From Cerrena zonata (Eukaryota; Basidiomycota; Agaricomycetes; Polyporales; Cerrenaceae), in the NCBI GenBank assembly GCA_038087015.1, contig JASBNA010000032.1:248001-312000 (forward strand): a stretch of 64,000 bases of DNA. Reading direction: 5' to 3'. A model generated the notes under the pieces. The model saw only the letters and a list, made by a program, of their open reading frames with translations, did not search any database and was not told where the DNA came from. This document shows, in pieces, positions 43,754 through 55,178 of this stretch (positions are counted from its first letter, which is position 1; each line of letters starts with the position of its first letter). The position numbers and the translations under genes are program-made.

Positions 43754-44416
43754 TTACGACCTCATGACCATGACGGCGGTCAAAGTGATGGCGATGGCGA
43801 TGATAGCGAGGATGCTGAAAGCAACCAAGCACCTCTTGGCCCATTTCCTCTCTGTGCGTCTCAACAATTCGATCAACTCCTGCCTCTCTGCTTCTGTCTT
43901 GGTGGGTTCCCAGTTCTCAGGTGCGCTGAGAGGGGAGATGAGGATGACGATTCCGGCAATCCAGAAGAGTGGGAACACTAAAGCAATGATTGTAAGTATC
44001 TGATAGAGATTGAAGTGTAAAGAAGCAAACGTACAGAATCCGAACTTGAAGAGATACATCGCGAGGGTGGGTGGTTCGGCAACAGCGGTGTACGAAGGAA
44101 GGTCACTTCCATATGCGTATGGTGGAGGTGCTTCAACGTCTTGCTCTACCATTGAAGGAAGAGCAGGAGTGTCATGGCGGCTGTCTGAGGTGCCGTGAGT
44201 GCGAGAGACTCCGAAGAAGTCGTCGATGGGGTCAGTGCCCATTGAGTCGCGTGAAGTACGCGGTGCTGCTGGTGCGAGAGGTGTGATGGCGGGTGTGAAG
44301 GGAAGGCGAGTTCCCGAAATCGTTTGAGCCTCCAAGTCAACTTGTTCTGAAGTAGAGTTGGAACTCCAGGTACCGAAGACGGTACGGAGGGAAGAGGATG
44401 CAACTGGAGAAGACAT
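43754..44416 (-). CDS. Small two-helix membrane protein of unknown function
   Basis: Exon 1 is 44416-44036 plus one base (to 44035) and exon 2 is 43977-43754. The first about 110 residues are hydrophilic and Ser/Thr/Pro-rich, with a PPPYAY motif followed by DLPSYTAV, possible WW-domain or sorting motifs. Splicing out 43978-44034 joins MYLFKFGF directly to LFPLFWIAGIVIL, giving one clean transmembrane segment; a short loop (SPLSAPENWEPTKTEAERQE) and a helical linker precede a second transmembrane helix (CLVAFSILAIIAIAITLTAV) near the C-terminus. The intron is 57 nt, a multiple of three and stop-free, so the unspliced frame is also open (220 aa versus 201). Conserved in type among mushroom genomes as far as I recall; function unknown. 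Confidence 0.75.
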   Translation of the reverse strand: MSSPVASSSLRTVFGTWSSNSTSEQVDLEAQTISGTRLPFTPAITPLAPAAPRTSRDSMGTDPIDDFFGVSRTHGTSDSRHDTPALPSMVEQDVEAPPPYAYGSDLPSYTAVAEPPTLAMYLFKFGFCTFASLHFNLYQILTIIALVFPLFWIAGIVILISPLSAPENWEPTKTEAERQELIELLRRTERKWAKRCLVAFSILAIIAIAITLTAVMVMRS

Positions 44417-44667
44417 CTTGAGTATGAGGTATGAGGCTTTGAAGCTAAGCGTGTTGGTGAGAAGAGTGCTTTGCGGAGGATGCAGAAGAGGCTGAGAAGG
44501 CCGGAGGAGTCGATGCTGGGGAATGTCTCGACATCACCCCCGAGTATATATACTTGGCGGGATGGGAAGCAATCCGTGGAGTTAAGCGAGGCAATTGGTG
44601 TGGACCTACAGAGACTGATAGGGCGGATTGGTTGGGATTTTCCGTTGCCATGGCATTTTACCCAATT

Positions 44668-44721
44668 GGATTGTGGGTCCACAGCAATTCGGGGGAGCTT
44701 ATGCATACGGACCCACAATCC
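44668..44721. repeat. Perfect 13-bp inverted repeat
   Basis: GGATTGTGGGTCC at 44668-44680 and its exact reverse complement at 44709-44721 flank a 28-base spacer. The core GTGGGTCCAC recurs in direct orientation at 44811-44820. Located about 255-400 bp upstream of the small membrane-protein gene, so a binding site for a dimeric regulator is possible. Confidence 0.6.
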
Positions 44722-45088
44722 GCGGCTGAGATATTTTTGAATTTCCCACAGGGCGGCTCGCCACCGTTCCGCGTCACAATCGACGGATTACGGTAATAGT
44801 TGTTAACACAGTGGGTCCACATATATGATGACTAGAACTTGAGCAAGTAAGTACTGCATTCAGAGCCCAACTTGGCCCCGTCGTCCTCTCTGAGTCCGTG
44901 TAAGTTACAGATGGTCTCTTTAGTAGATCTCTCAATGCAATCCTACAATGTAGGTGGTTCGAGAGTTTAGCATCTCATCTTGTAGAATGTAGATAGACTC
45001 TACCTTTATGCCCCTCCGAGTCCAGAAAGTTACTGGTATGCTCACTTTATGCAAGCGATTATAAACTTAGTTATAAGTTACCCTCACG

Positions 45089-45108
45089 GGCTCGGCATTA
45101 GCCGAGCC
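45089..45108. repeat. Perfect 8-bp hairpin with 4-base loop
   Basis: GGCTCGGC, loop ATTA, GCCGAGCC. It is a GC-rich island in AT-rich flanks, midway between two divergent genes. No poly-T follows, so it is unlikely to act as a terminator. Confidence 0.55.
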
Positions 45109-45745
45109 GAGCGTTCGGTATTCGCCGGTCAGTTATACCACCAGCAATTTATACCGGCCGTGCTCAGTTGTTTTTCTTCAACATTCACCACGTACCTCTT
45201 GAGACGTGCATAGCTCTACAGCAACCGGATCGAGAATGTCGACTCACATAAATTCTTACAGAACATGTATGATGATGTATCCCATGTATAGAGTGATTGA
45301 CCCCGGTAGGAACTGCATTGACTCGGAACCCTTCTTGCTGGCAAGTTTCTAGTCATCGCTAATGTATATCTATTGTCCAAACTAACGAGGTTGTAACAGG
45401 CATAAAGTTCTGTTACATATCGCATTGTTGAACAACTATCGAAGGCCAAGGCTTATAGGAACTTAAGACGTAGTCTTATATATCACGCTAATCAATCTTC
45501 GGTGACAATCTGGCATATTGGATGCGAGCGGTAACTTGGAAAGCATACGTCGACGTATTACACCCTGCTGATTTCCATGATTGGTTACTGCTATCGCTTG
45601 CCACTCTCCTCATGTTCGAGGTTGTAAAAATACACGAGTATTTCCTTTGTTGTCCTATTTCCTCAAGACCGCTTATTGACCCATAGTCATGAAGATCCAT
45701 CTACCTTCTACAGATATGATCTGTTCAGAATGAGATCCTTTGAGC

Positions 45746-48700
45746 ATGAATCGGTCCGCCATGAGCGTAGGATCACTTCATTATACACTTTCATCCTTTG
45801 ATACAACCATCACATCGAATCCTGACAGTTACTCTCTATATGATCTCCAGACACAACTCCAAACCAGCCGTCTGGGTCACTTCGACGACCACAAAGACAA
45901 AGTGATCCGTCGAGAAGGCATTGCTCTCCAGGACATCAATCCATCTTCTGTACCTATCCCTACGGTCGTAGTCCATGGTGACGCGGAGGACTCGTCTCCA
46001 GACAAAAGGGCAGGTCTTTCATCCCCTCCACCTCCTAGAAAGTCATCTAAAGCTATTGATGAGAACGAGGTTTCGGTAAGCCCAGCATCCTCTTTGAACG
46101 TTGTTGTTATACTGCGACTGATACATCGTGAATGAATGTATTATCATTAGGTCATTCAAGCCACTAGTCGAAACACCGCTCCCCAAATTGGTACTCTCCT
46201 CAGTCTTCATAGACGAGAACCTCGTCAGGGAGACGACGAGTCGCTTGTTGCGAGTGATGGATCGGAGGACGATGACAAGCTGTCTCAGCTACCCGAGGGT
46301 ACAGTCTTACTTACGTTTTAAGGACGTCAGGCTGACAATGCCTGCAATCCCCATGTGTAGACCCTCTACTCGACAATGTGGTGGCACCCGAGTACGATCC
46401 TAAGAAGGTAGAACGTCAAATGAGGATGAAAGAAAGAAAAAAGTTTTATATGGCGATTGTACCCATGATTAGCATGAGCTTCCAGATGTTCGTCATGGGT
46501 GTCACTCTGGTCGTCCTTCCGTTTTGTTATCCGAATGGTATACATACGAATTTCCAACTCGCATTTAACGTCAAACTTACGAATGGGTGATATAGGTTGG
46601 AGGTTGCGCGGATACTTTGCAGAAGAGAATCTTCTGAGTCATTATTTGTGGGGACCTCACTTGCACGTCCTTATATACATCCTCTTTGTGACTACACTTC
46701 AAAAGGAAGATCGAGAAGCACGAAAACACCAAGTACGTCCATATTTCCTTTCATCCTATCCAGGTTCTAACACTTTCTCCAAGCCACTCATCGATCTCAT
46801 GAAAGGCAATGCAACCGCCGCTCGTAGTCTCTTACTCAACTACGACAACGAAAAGTATGTAATAACCCTCACCAATCCCATATACGCCAACAAACCCGAC
46901 CTTGTAGCCTTTTTAAAGTATTCTACAAGTCTGTCTTGAATCGACACTGGCACGTCACATTAGGCGTCACCTCGGCAATCCTTGCTGCGGCATTTGGACC
47001 TTTGTCAAGTAGTATTTTCTCGATGCAGCCAAGATGGTCTGTTGATCCTGGTGTGTTCTTATCGTTTTTTGATGAGTCTGGGATGAATGGAATGCTTATA
47101 CTGTTGAGGTTGTAGAGACCATGACTTCGATTTTGGAGATGCCTGGTTTGAATATGAGTCCTAACGTACTCGATCTCACTGGTATGTTTGTACTACACGT
47201 TTCATTCATGATAATTATGTTGAATGATTACCCTAGCCTTTCTGAATGCTGCCAATTACGGTGTTGTGAACGTCACGTTTGGCGTTGGGGATCCACAATG
47301 GGTTCGCCAAGGATACACTATTGGCGCAATCGAAGTACGTTTCTCCGTCCCTCGTGCTAACCATAACTTCGTCATGCTTAGTCGTTCTGGGTTTATAGCT
47401 ACCAGATATCTCGAATGGAACCGTACATGCGAATACTATCGCAATTCGCCATGAACCCAATTGCGTTAGACACGATACCGGTCAGATGAAGATCACACCT
47501 CTCGCGAACAACTCTGGGTGGGCTAATACCGTTAGCTTTAATGGATGCAAACTCGAATGGTCAGTCGAAAACACCGCAAAAGATCTGTATGGTATGACTT
47601 CCTCATCACTTGCTACGCATCTTCATCGTCCAACCGCACCCCATTCTATTTTCTTTTACAATCCTTAGGCGTCCTCACACCCCAAAGAGACTGCTCATCT
47701 CAATCTACTCTTCCAATCCCGCTTCATCACCTCCCCGTCGTCTTCTGGTTCTTCACTCAAACCCCTCAGCCTACTCTAGACGCTATCCTCTGCTCACCAA
47801 CCATCTCCATATGGAATGTCATAGCCGACGTCGATCTCTACACCAAAAAACTTACTCGCATCCTACCCGTCGATTCCTTGATGATATCCTCATCCCTATC
47901 ATTTAATCACAATTTTACTGCCACAGATCAACACATAAACTCTACAGGAAACCCGATCCTCGATAAAAGTCTAAGGAACGTATCCGGTTACCCGATGTAC
48001 GGTCAAGCGCATAATGGGCTTTTCTTCGATTGGGGGATTAGGGATTCATTGGTGTTGGAGAGGTTGGAGGGTTTGCGGATGATTTTGCCGGCTACGATGT
48101 ATAGGGCTGCGAAGTTGGGTGAAGGGGGGTTGGAGGGTGCGTTTGGGGATGGGTTTGAGGGGTATGCGAATCGGGTTTATGTGAGTTTTTTTTTGTTCGG
48201 GTGTATGTTTTTTTTACGTTGTGGGATTGATATTCCTTTTTCTTTTTGGTCGGTTTAGGGCATGTACCTATCCATCATGGCCCGATCTCTCTACTTCCTC
48301 CCCACTCCTCCCTCCTCCACATCCCCATCCCCATCAACCCTCACCCCCGCCCCCACTCCTCATCCCAACCCACCTCGAAACCCTGCACCCCCGCCTCATC
48401 CTCCGCCGCACCATCTCCCTCCCCCTCGGCATCCTCCTCACCCTCACCTCCCTCCTCTCCCTCCTCCTCTCCCTCCTCTCCACCCCCATCCGCACCAAAC
48501 TGGGAATCGGAGCTCCCCTGGGGACGTTGGCGTCATACTTGTGTCTGGGGATGGAGGAGGCGTTGATGGAGTATTTGATGAATAATCGGGCGTTGCCGGG
48601 GGATGAGTGGGAGGATAAGTTGGGGGGGAAGAGGTTTGGGTTTGGGTGGTATGTTAATGGGACTAGGAGGGTGGTCGTTCAGAGGGATAGGGTTGTTGAG

Positions 48701-49432
48701 GATGTGGGTGGGGAGGGGATGGGGATGGGTTCAAGGTTGGTGGGGTGGGTGAGGAAGGTGTTTATGGGGTGTGAGTGTTTGCGGAGACGCAAGACAGACT
48801 CTTTACCTTCCACCAACCCTCCCATTTCAACTTCGACTTTGACTCACTCCAAGAAACCTGACAACAAGAAAACAGACGACAGACACACCGAACCTATTAA
48901 GGAAGAAGACAAACGTGGGAAAGCTCGCGAAATTGAAATCGACATCGAACGAGGAGATCCTGCGATGGAAGCTCTTCAACTTAAACAAGAGGATAGACCT
49001 TGTTGGGATTGTTTGGCAGGCAGATGTCCAGATTGTAATCCGCCTAATGCGCTCCGGGTATCTGAGGAATCTACTGGCACATCACGTTCTTTACATTCTG
49101 GGGGTCTATCTACGTCTACTGGGGCTACTACGATTATTGAGAATGCTGCATTTGGTTCTGGTCATGGACACGGACGTAGACATGTTGTCTTTTCGGACGA
49201 AGGTATGGAGATGGATGTAGGTGAATCGGAGGATGGGAAGGTGGAGAGATGGTTGAGAGGACTTCCGGGGAGAGCGTGTCCTTGTAAGGGACTGATTGAG
49301 AAGATGGCTTCGCGGTCTATGGCGAGGGATCCCGCTTTGTTGGAGACGAAGACGATGACAGATGAGCGGGATGAAGGGGATTTGGGTTCTGTTCACATCC
49401 CGGGTCCTTCTGGTGTGGTTGCTGCTAGTTGA
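45746..49432 (+). CDS. DUF3433-family polytopic membrane protein (two apparent frameshifts)
   Basis: Nine exons: 45746-46075, 46151-46298, 46361-46537, 46596-47050, 47116-47181, 47237-47334, 47399-47591, 47669-48180 and 48259-49432. A cytosolic Ser-rich head (MNRSAMSVGSLHYTLSSFDT) leads into membrane segments (ISMSFQMFVMGVTLVVLPFC) and the family core VRPYFLSSYPGSNTFSKPLI, DLMKGNATAARSLLLNY, ILAAAFGPLSSSIFSMQPRW and DPQWVRQGYTIGAIE. Then comes an outside-facing loop with N-glycosylation sites (ISNGTVHANTIAIRHEPNC, GCKLEWSVENTAKDLYG). A second half carries RRTISLPLGILLTLTSLLSL and LGTLASYLCLG, and a long hydrophilic Cys-containing tail. Function is unknown; the family is fungal and plasma-membrane-like. 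Continuity needs one extra T in the T-run at 46910-46914 and one base change in C-rich 48300-48370. Confidence 0.75.
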
Positions 49433-51063
49433 ATGCCTGCATGATCTCGCTCTAGAGAGAATAAAGGATATGTAGAGCAACTACTTCTTCGTGTTCCTGT
49501 GCCTAACAAATGATTACGGAGATAGTTACGGGCGAGTTCTGGATCATCTGGACCGGGTTTTGGACATTAAAGTTTCTTATTCTTAGGGTAGGCGCGCCGG
49601 CCTCTGACAGTTGACGTGCTATGTAAACTATAAACATGCTTTATACTATTATACTATGTGTATTCCTGCCGTTGGTATGTAGCGAGAACTGACATTCCAC
49701 CTCTATCCCGTCCTCGTGTTCCCAGCAACCGGGGATTTGACTGTTCGTGTAAAGCATAACCCTGGCGGCTCCGATCCGAGAGTATTTGTATTGAAAAAGG
49801 GAAGGAACATACATTACGAATACCAGAGTCGGTTAGAGTGAAGTAGAGCAGATCAGAGTCCACGCGAGGCTGTCGGTGTAGATTATTCTGACACGGCGGG
49901 GTAGCAGGTGACGTTGATGCGAGAGGTTGTCTCAAGCTGCCGGTGTCTGAACTAGAGCGATTGCTTAATTTGGAAGACTGTATTCCGGGGAGAGGGCAAG
50001 CAAGGGAGATCAAATCGGCGATTCGGAGATCTTTTGATGGGGCGTGTGTTGTAGAGATGACTTGCACTGTCCGCCACAATCGACTACAGCAGTTCCTCGC
50101 ATGGCTGTTGCAGGAGTGACAGAGCAGCATTCGATAATCGATAGCCCCAAGCACGCGTCTCGGAGGGGGAGCTGGCAGTGGGAGAGCTGGGAGAGTCAGC
50201 AGCGCGGGTTTCATTTAAGCTGCCAGACGGAAAAGGGAGTATGAATGCGATGACAGGGAGAGGGCTAATTTGAAGATTTGGCGCAAGGATTCACCGGTGG
50301 GAGGGCGTGCAAGGTATTTGAAAAGAAGACTCGGTGGCCAGACCGACGATGAGGGGATCGTCGGTGCATACAACCTGCAATCTCCGTGCGCTCTCCCTCA
50401 CAGATTCCGGCCTGCTCTTGCTATTCTCTCCTCGCACTCGTGGCAGACCAACGGTGCGTGGGGAGGAAGAGGGCCCAGTGCGCAGGGATCGTCCTGCTCT
50501 CTTGGGGCTCCGATTTGAAAGTACGTTCGAGTGGCCATCGGCTTCCCTTTCTTCACATGCCTTCCTTCCGCCCCTCTTCTTATGAACGACGCTTCATTTT
50601 CTTATAAGAGCGTGCAGCAGCCCCCGCCCCCTCCCTCTCCCCCTCCTTGCTCTCTCTCCTCTCACCGCCACATCGCTGTACATAGCACACATCCCATCCC
50701 CAATCTTGTCGCCGCTTCGTCCTTCAGCCACCCACACAGGATCCCTCTTGTTGTGTGTCTTGCAAGCATCGCAAGTAGCCCCATTACTCGCACTCCAACT
50801 ACCGCTATCCTTATTCCCTCTATCTAAGCACCAAACAGCGTCACACCCCGTCTCACCATAACCATCCACATACCCGCCCACGGTCTCGCTTATCCCAGAC
50901 CTCTTTAGTCCCTTCTCCGACTACACCTATCCCTTGCATTCTACTTTCCCGCAACGGTCGCTTCCCTGCAATACATAGCTCTCTCTTTGACTCTCCGACA
51001 TTCTCTGAAACCCAGTCCCGCCACGCCTTCTTCTATTTCTTTCGCAGTCCCTTCACACCCAAC
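49433..51063. other. Intergenic: DUF3433 3' flank and long leader of the RNA-binding gene
   Basis: No supported gene in the first kilobase. A minus-strand frame at 49654-50214 has no recognisable content. A TATAAG element at about 50603 precedes a strongly C/T-rich stretch, 50610-51060, that probably is the promoter and leader of the downstream RRM gene. Confidence 0.4.
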
Positions 51064-54000
51064 AATGCAGTCTTCCAACACACAGCTTTCTTCTCGCTCT
51101 CCGGATCCTCTCTCTCCTTCGCTCTCCTTGCAAAACTCCCAGTCTCCCACTCGTAGCTCTTCTTCGTCCTCCCACTCGCAGACTCCCCTCTCCTTGCGTC
51201 CCGCCTTTGCATCTATTCCCCGCGACGCCTCCCCATTCTCCCAAGCTACCAAACCCTCCACCCCGACCGCGTCTGCCATGCCCGCCCATCACGTTATGCA
51301 AAGCACCCCTCCGTTGACCCCTCCTAGCTCGCTTTCTCCAACTTCGTCCATCGCGTCTACCGTGTCCTTGGGTTCCACTCTATCTCTAAGCGCGCCCCAG
51401 TTTCAAACTAGCATTCTTGACGCGCCCATTGACATCCATACCCTGACTATCTCGGACAGTGCGAATAGCATGACACATAACGTCTCTGAACCCTTGCCCA
51501 AAGCCAGAACTCCCACTGGGCCTGTCCAACACAGCCCGGGCAACATGCTGGACCTATCTATGGGCAACGCCATGCTAACTGAAGGCCCTAGTAAGTCGGC
51601 GTTCCTGCCCACCGGTGCGCTTATTATAATATAGCCCTGACCGTCCCTTTTCTAGCACCGACTCAGGAATCTTTTGGCCTCATGCATTCCACCACTGGTG
51701 TACCATCCTCTACGATGTTATCGAGTGCTTCTTCCCAAAGCATGGCATCGATGACAACGTCCACTACCACTAGCGACCTCGACTCTACGTACGCTGCTGA
51801 TCTTGACACGGAACGTACACCCAACGTGTATATCAACGGTCTCCCGCCCAATTTCCCTGAGGATCATCTGTACGCCATGACCAAGGATTTTGGTGAGGTG
51901 ATCAGCGTCCGGACGTTCACCAGACATGTCAGTGATAAGCCCTCGTAAGTGTTTATTGCTCGCCTCCGAATTGGCAACGATCATACTGATTTTTGCTAAT
52001 TAACACAGAGGCTATGGTTTTGTTCTGTAAGTGGCGATTTGCATTCCTTTATGAGCGCACTAATTTAAAATGCATATATCCAGGTTTGGAAGTGTCGATG
52101 CCGCTGGGAGGTGTATCGAGGCGTTGCGCAAGTTGCGCCATTTGCATCCCTCTTTCTCCAAGGTTAGCATTTTCCGCTCTACATGCGCCTGTCGACATAC
52201 TGACAAGTGTTTAGCGTGTTCACAAGATACCTGGCACGATTTACGGATCGGTTCCATCTGCTACCTCTGATAGCGGCATTTCGCTTTCATCTCTTTCGGA
52301 CTCGGGATCTGCCGATACACCCACGAACACGTTCAAGACCCGCATGGAAAGACTACAGGATCGGTCTTCGACAAATTTGTACATGGAGGGTTTGCCTTTG
52401 GACATTGACGAGCCCACGCTGTCAGCGCTTGTAAGCCCGTACAAGATTTTGAGTAGCCGTTTCTTCCAGACGCGTCTCAGTAATCCCCCGAGGATCATCG
52501 CTTTCGTTAGGTAAATATCCACCGTTTCGCTACGCTTATTGGGATCGTTTGCTGATTTTTAACAGGCTAGAATCACGTACCGCCGCGGAAGAGGTTATCG
52601 AACGTCTCCATGGACGTATGGTTCGTGGCTGGAGGGATCCTGGCTGTCGCATCTCTGTGAGATTCGCTGACAACAGCGAACAACGTGAACTTCGTGTAAG
52701 TCATTTCCGGTTATACTGTCTACATATGTCTCATTCATTTCTATGTTTATAGCGAGTAGAGCGTATGAGCCGCGACGGAGAGAACTCCCCTGCAAGAATT
52801 ACCATCGCACAAGCTGCTCTTCTGAACCTCAAGGGTGGATCGTTACAAGGAACAAGTCCTCGGATGACAGGATCCGCATTTGGTGGTCTCTCTCCGACAT
52901 TCAATACCAATATGGCTCTCATCAATGATGGGGTTTACGGTTCTCAGCTTCAGGGTTATGGGCAGGAGCTCGTTAACCCCGTCTTGCAAAGCCTCGGTGT
53001 CGATCGTTTGGGGTCTCAGTATGATGGTTTGAACGCGCAGGCCGCAGAGTTCACCTCTAGGAACCAACTTAGGATGCCACCGAACCCGTTCTTGGACTCA
53101 ATGTCGACAATGGCAATTTTAGGTCTCAACTCCAGACTTATGGTACCCGACCAAAGGCTGCAGTTCGGACTCATGATGGTTTTACCTCCTATGAGCGTCT
53201 TCTCCTACAGGCACATCTCCAACGTCAACAGGAGGAATTGGCAGCTGCCAGTGCCGAGCTAGACTCGTTACGTGTGCAGACATCTACTGGTCTCGGTAGT
53301 AACGCGGCTCTCACTCTTGGTGGACCACCTCTCTCCATTTCATCTGGTCGCCGTAATCCGGAACTCATGACTGCGGTGTCTGAGGATGAATTCCATGCTG
53401 GGGCTGCCCATCGTCAACAGTTACCATTTGCCGACTCTCGCTCCGCCGCGGTCGAGATTAAGGTGCCACCGTCCCGTCAAGCTCTCGATCTCCCCGATGC
53501 AAAGGCAAACTTTACTCGTCAACGCAACCAGACACACGCTGAGGCGCGTGCTCAAGCCAATGCTAACGTGAACCAATCTCATCCCGTTCATGCACGATCG
53601 ACTACCTTGCCTTCCCAATACACAACACGCGATCGGAGTTCTGGCGGTACGTTTCTGAACTCAACTACGAGCGAAGGGAACACTCTCAGGAACATGAATG
53701 TGAAGAGCTCTTTTGACAGCAAGAAGAACATTACCTATCCCAGCAACAATCGCAACCTAAGCGGGAACAACGTCAACACAAACACTATCACGAATAGTAA
53801 CAACAACGATAGCAAACATCTCATTAGCAACAACGACCTCGACCATACGCAACGCGACATCGCCCCTCCTTATATTGCACAACAGACTTCCACCGCAGTA
53901 CCGAGTAACACCAAGAATGGACATACACGCATCGACACGTCTTTAACGGGCCTATTGACCGCCTCGCGTACACCTGCCAGTAGAAACGAGCAGGATAATA

Positions 54001-54225
54001 ACGAGTCGGGCTCTGAGATGAGTTCGCCCTGCGCTGTCAGCTTCTACTCGCACCCCCGCGACTCTTAGCCCCGCTACGCCCTATTCCGCATTCGCTGAAA
54101 CATACGATGGACCTGCACCATCGGTTGTCGTTCCTGGCGCGATCGCCGTTGGCGAGTCTAACGTTCAGAAGGAAGTTGGATTGGGCATCGGTGGTGGAGC
54201 CGGTAAAGACATCAACGTCGCTTGA
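51064..54225 (+). CDS. Two-RRM RNA-binding protein (MRN1/RBMS-like), two apparent frameshifts
   Basis: Exons 51064-51590, 51656-51944, 52009-52026, 52084-52162, 52215-52510, 52566-52695 and 52753-54225. A Ser/Thr/Pro-rich head of about 250 residues precedes RRM1 (NVYINGLPPNFPEDHLYAMT, EVISVRTFTR, GYGFVLFGSVDAAGRCIEAL) and RRM2 (NLYMEGLPLDIDEPTLSALV, RIIAFVRLESRTAAEEVIER, GCRISVRFADNSEQRELRR); the RNP1-like octamers are GYGFVLFG and RIIAFVRL. The organisation resembles fungal and animal RBMS-type proteins that bind A/U-rich mRNA. The tail has a coiled coil (HLQRQQEELAAASAELDSLR) and Asn/Ser repeats. One G more at about 53073-53074 and one C fewer at 54027-54029 are needed to keep the frame to the last stop, 54223-54225. 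Confidence 0.85.
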
Positions 54226-55178
54226 GCGTGATCGTTTTCGCTTGCAGCTCTCGACCTTGACGGTCGGTTGACTATTCCCATATTCTCTGTATACTATTAT
54301 TGTTCTTGCACGCTTTCTAGCATTCTCTGGTATCGTCCAACGTTTTATATCCCCACATTTCGTTATCCATCCAAGATACTTCCGACATTCGTAGAGTTTT
54401 AAAGAGTTTCTTCCCCATATTGCAAAAGTAAATCCTCTATTTGGGGAGAAGAACTCGTGTATGATCAGTGTGTATGATATGTTAGATCGGTTTTTGAGTT
54501 TCTTTTCCAGTTTCCCGGCCCCCCCCCCCGTCATACTACCTAGTTGTTGTACGAGACGAGACGAGACGATTGTTCTACCACCCTATCGTTCATATTTGTG
54601 TATATCACCGGCTGTTTGTAAACAAGTACTTTGTCCTAGCAATAATTCTTGTTCTGTTCGAGCGAGAAACTTCAATTATGGTTTGGGCTCACGACTCGGA
54701 TGCATGGCGTATCGTGCATTGCCTAACGCTCCCTATCTTAGTCATTACGACAAATGGTATACGTAGTATGTACTTGCGACATTGGTCCCGATATACTTGC
54801 AACGGGTACTCTGGACGGCAATTTTGGGTGCAAATCTAGAAAAGCACAGACAGACCGGATAGCTATTCAGCGTTTTCAGAGCATAAAAATGACAACGAGA
54901 ATAAAGACGAGAAACCGGGACCGCCACCTCTGCAGCTGGAATTTCTATCCTCGAATGAGCTAGGGTCTCGGGCTATCAACACCCTTCCTCATCCACTGAA
55001 GGTCAAGGTCAAGGTCAAGGTCACTGTAAATACCCGACCTTGCACTCCACCGATGAAAGGCGCAGCTCCTAGCCCAATCCCCGTTTGTCCTAATATAATG
55101 TCAATGTCGTAGGGGAGCAAAATTGCTAATGTCATTCGGGAATATCTGTGGTTAGTCAGAACCAAGGTTGTCAAACGT
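54226..55178. other. Intergenic between convergent genes
   Basis: 3' flank of the RNA-binding gene and of the broken F-box-like gene. It includes a run of ten C at about 54520-54530 and the hexamer repeat listed separately. No gene seen. Confidence 0.45.
54999..55022. repeat. Hexanucleotide microsatellite (AAGGTC)4
   Basis: Four perfect tandem copies of AAGGTC in non-coding sequence, just beyond the 3' end of the broken F-box-like gene. Confidence 0.7.

Larger units (their letters stand above)
44417..45745. other. Intergenic between divergent genes, with inverted repeats
   Basis: It holds the upstream regions of the small membrane protein (minus) and the DUF3433 gene (plus). A TATATATA run at 44545-44552 lies about 130 bp upstream of ATG 44416. 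Two perfect inverted repeats are listed separately. No supported gene; minus-strand frames at 45216-45700 have no recognisable content. Confidence 0.45.

Noticed and set aside
49654..50214. 186-codon minus-strand frame
   Set aside because: No ATG-supported start, no domain, and it overlaps probable promoter sequence.
54999..55022. AGGTCA repeats as nuclear-receptor response elements
   Set aside because: Fungi lack nuclear receptors of that type; a simple microsatellite is the sufficient explanation.
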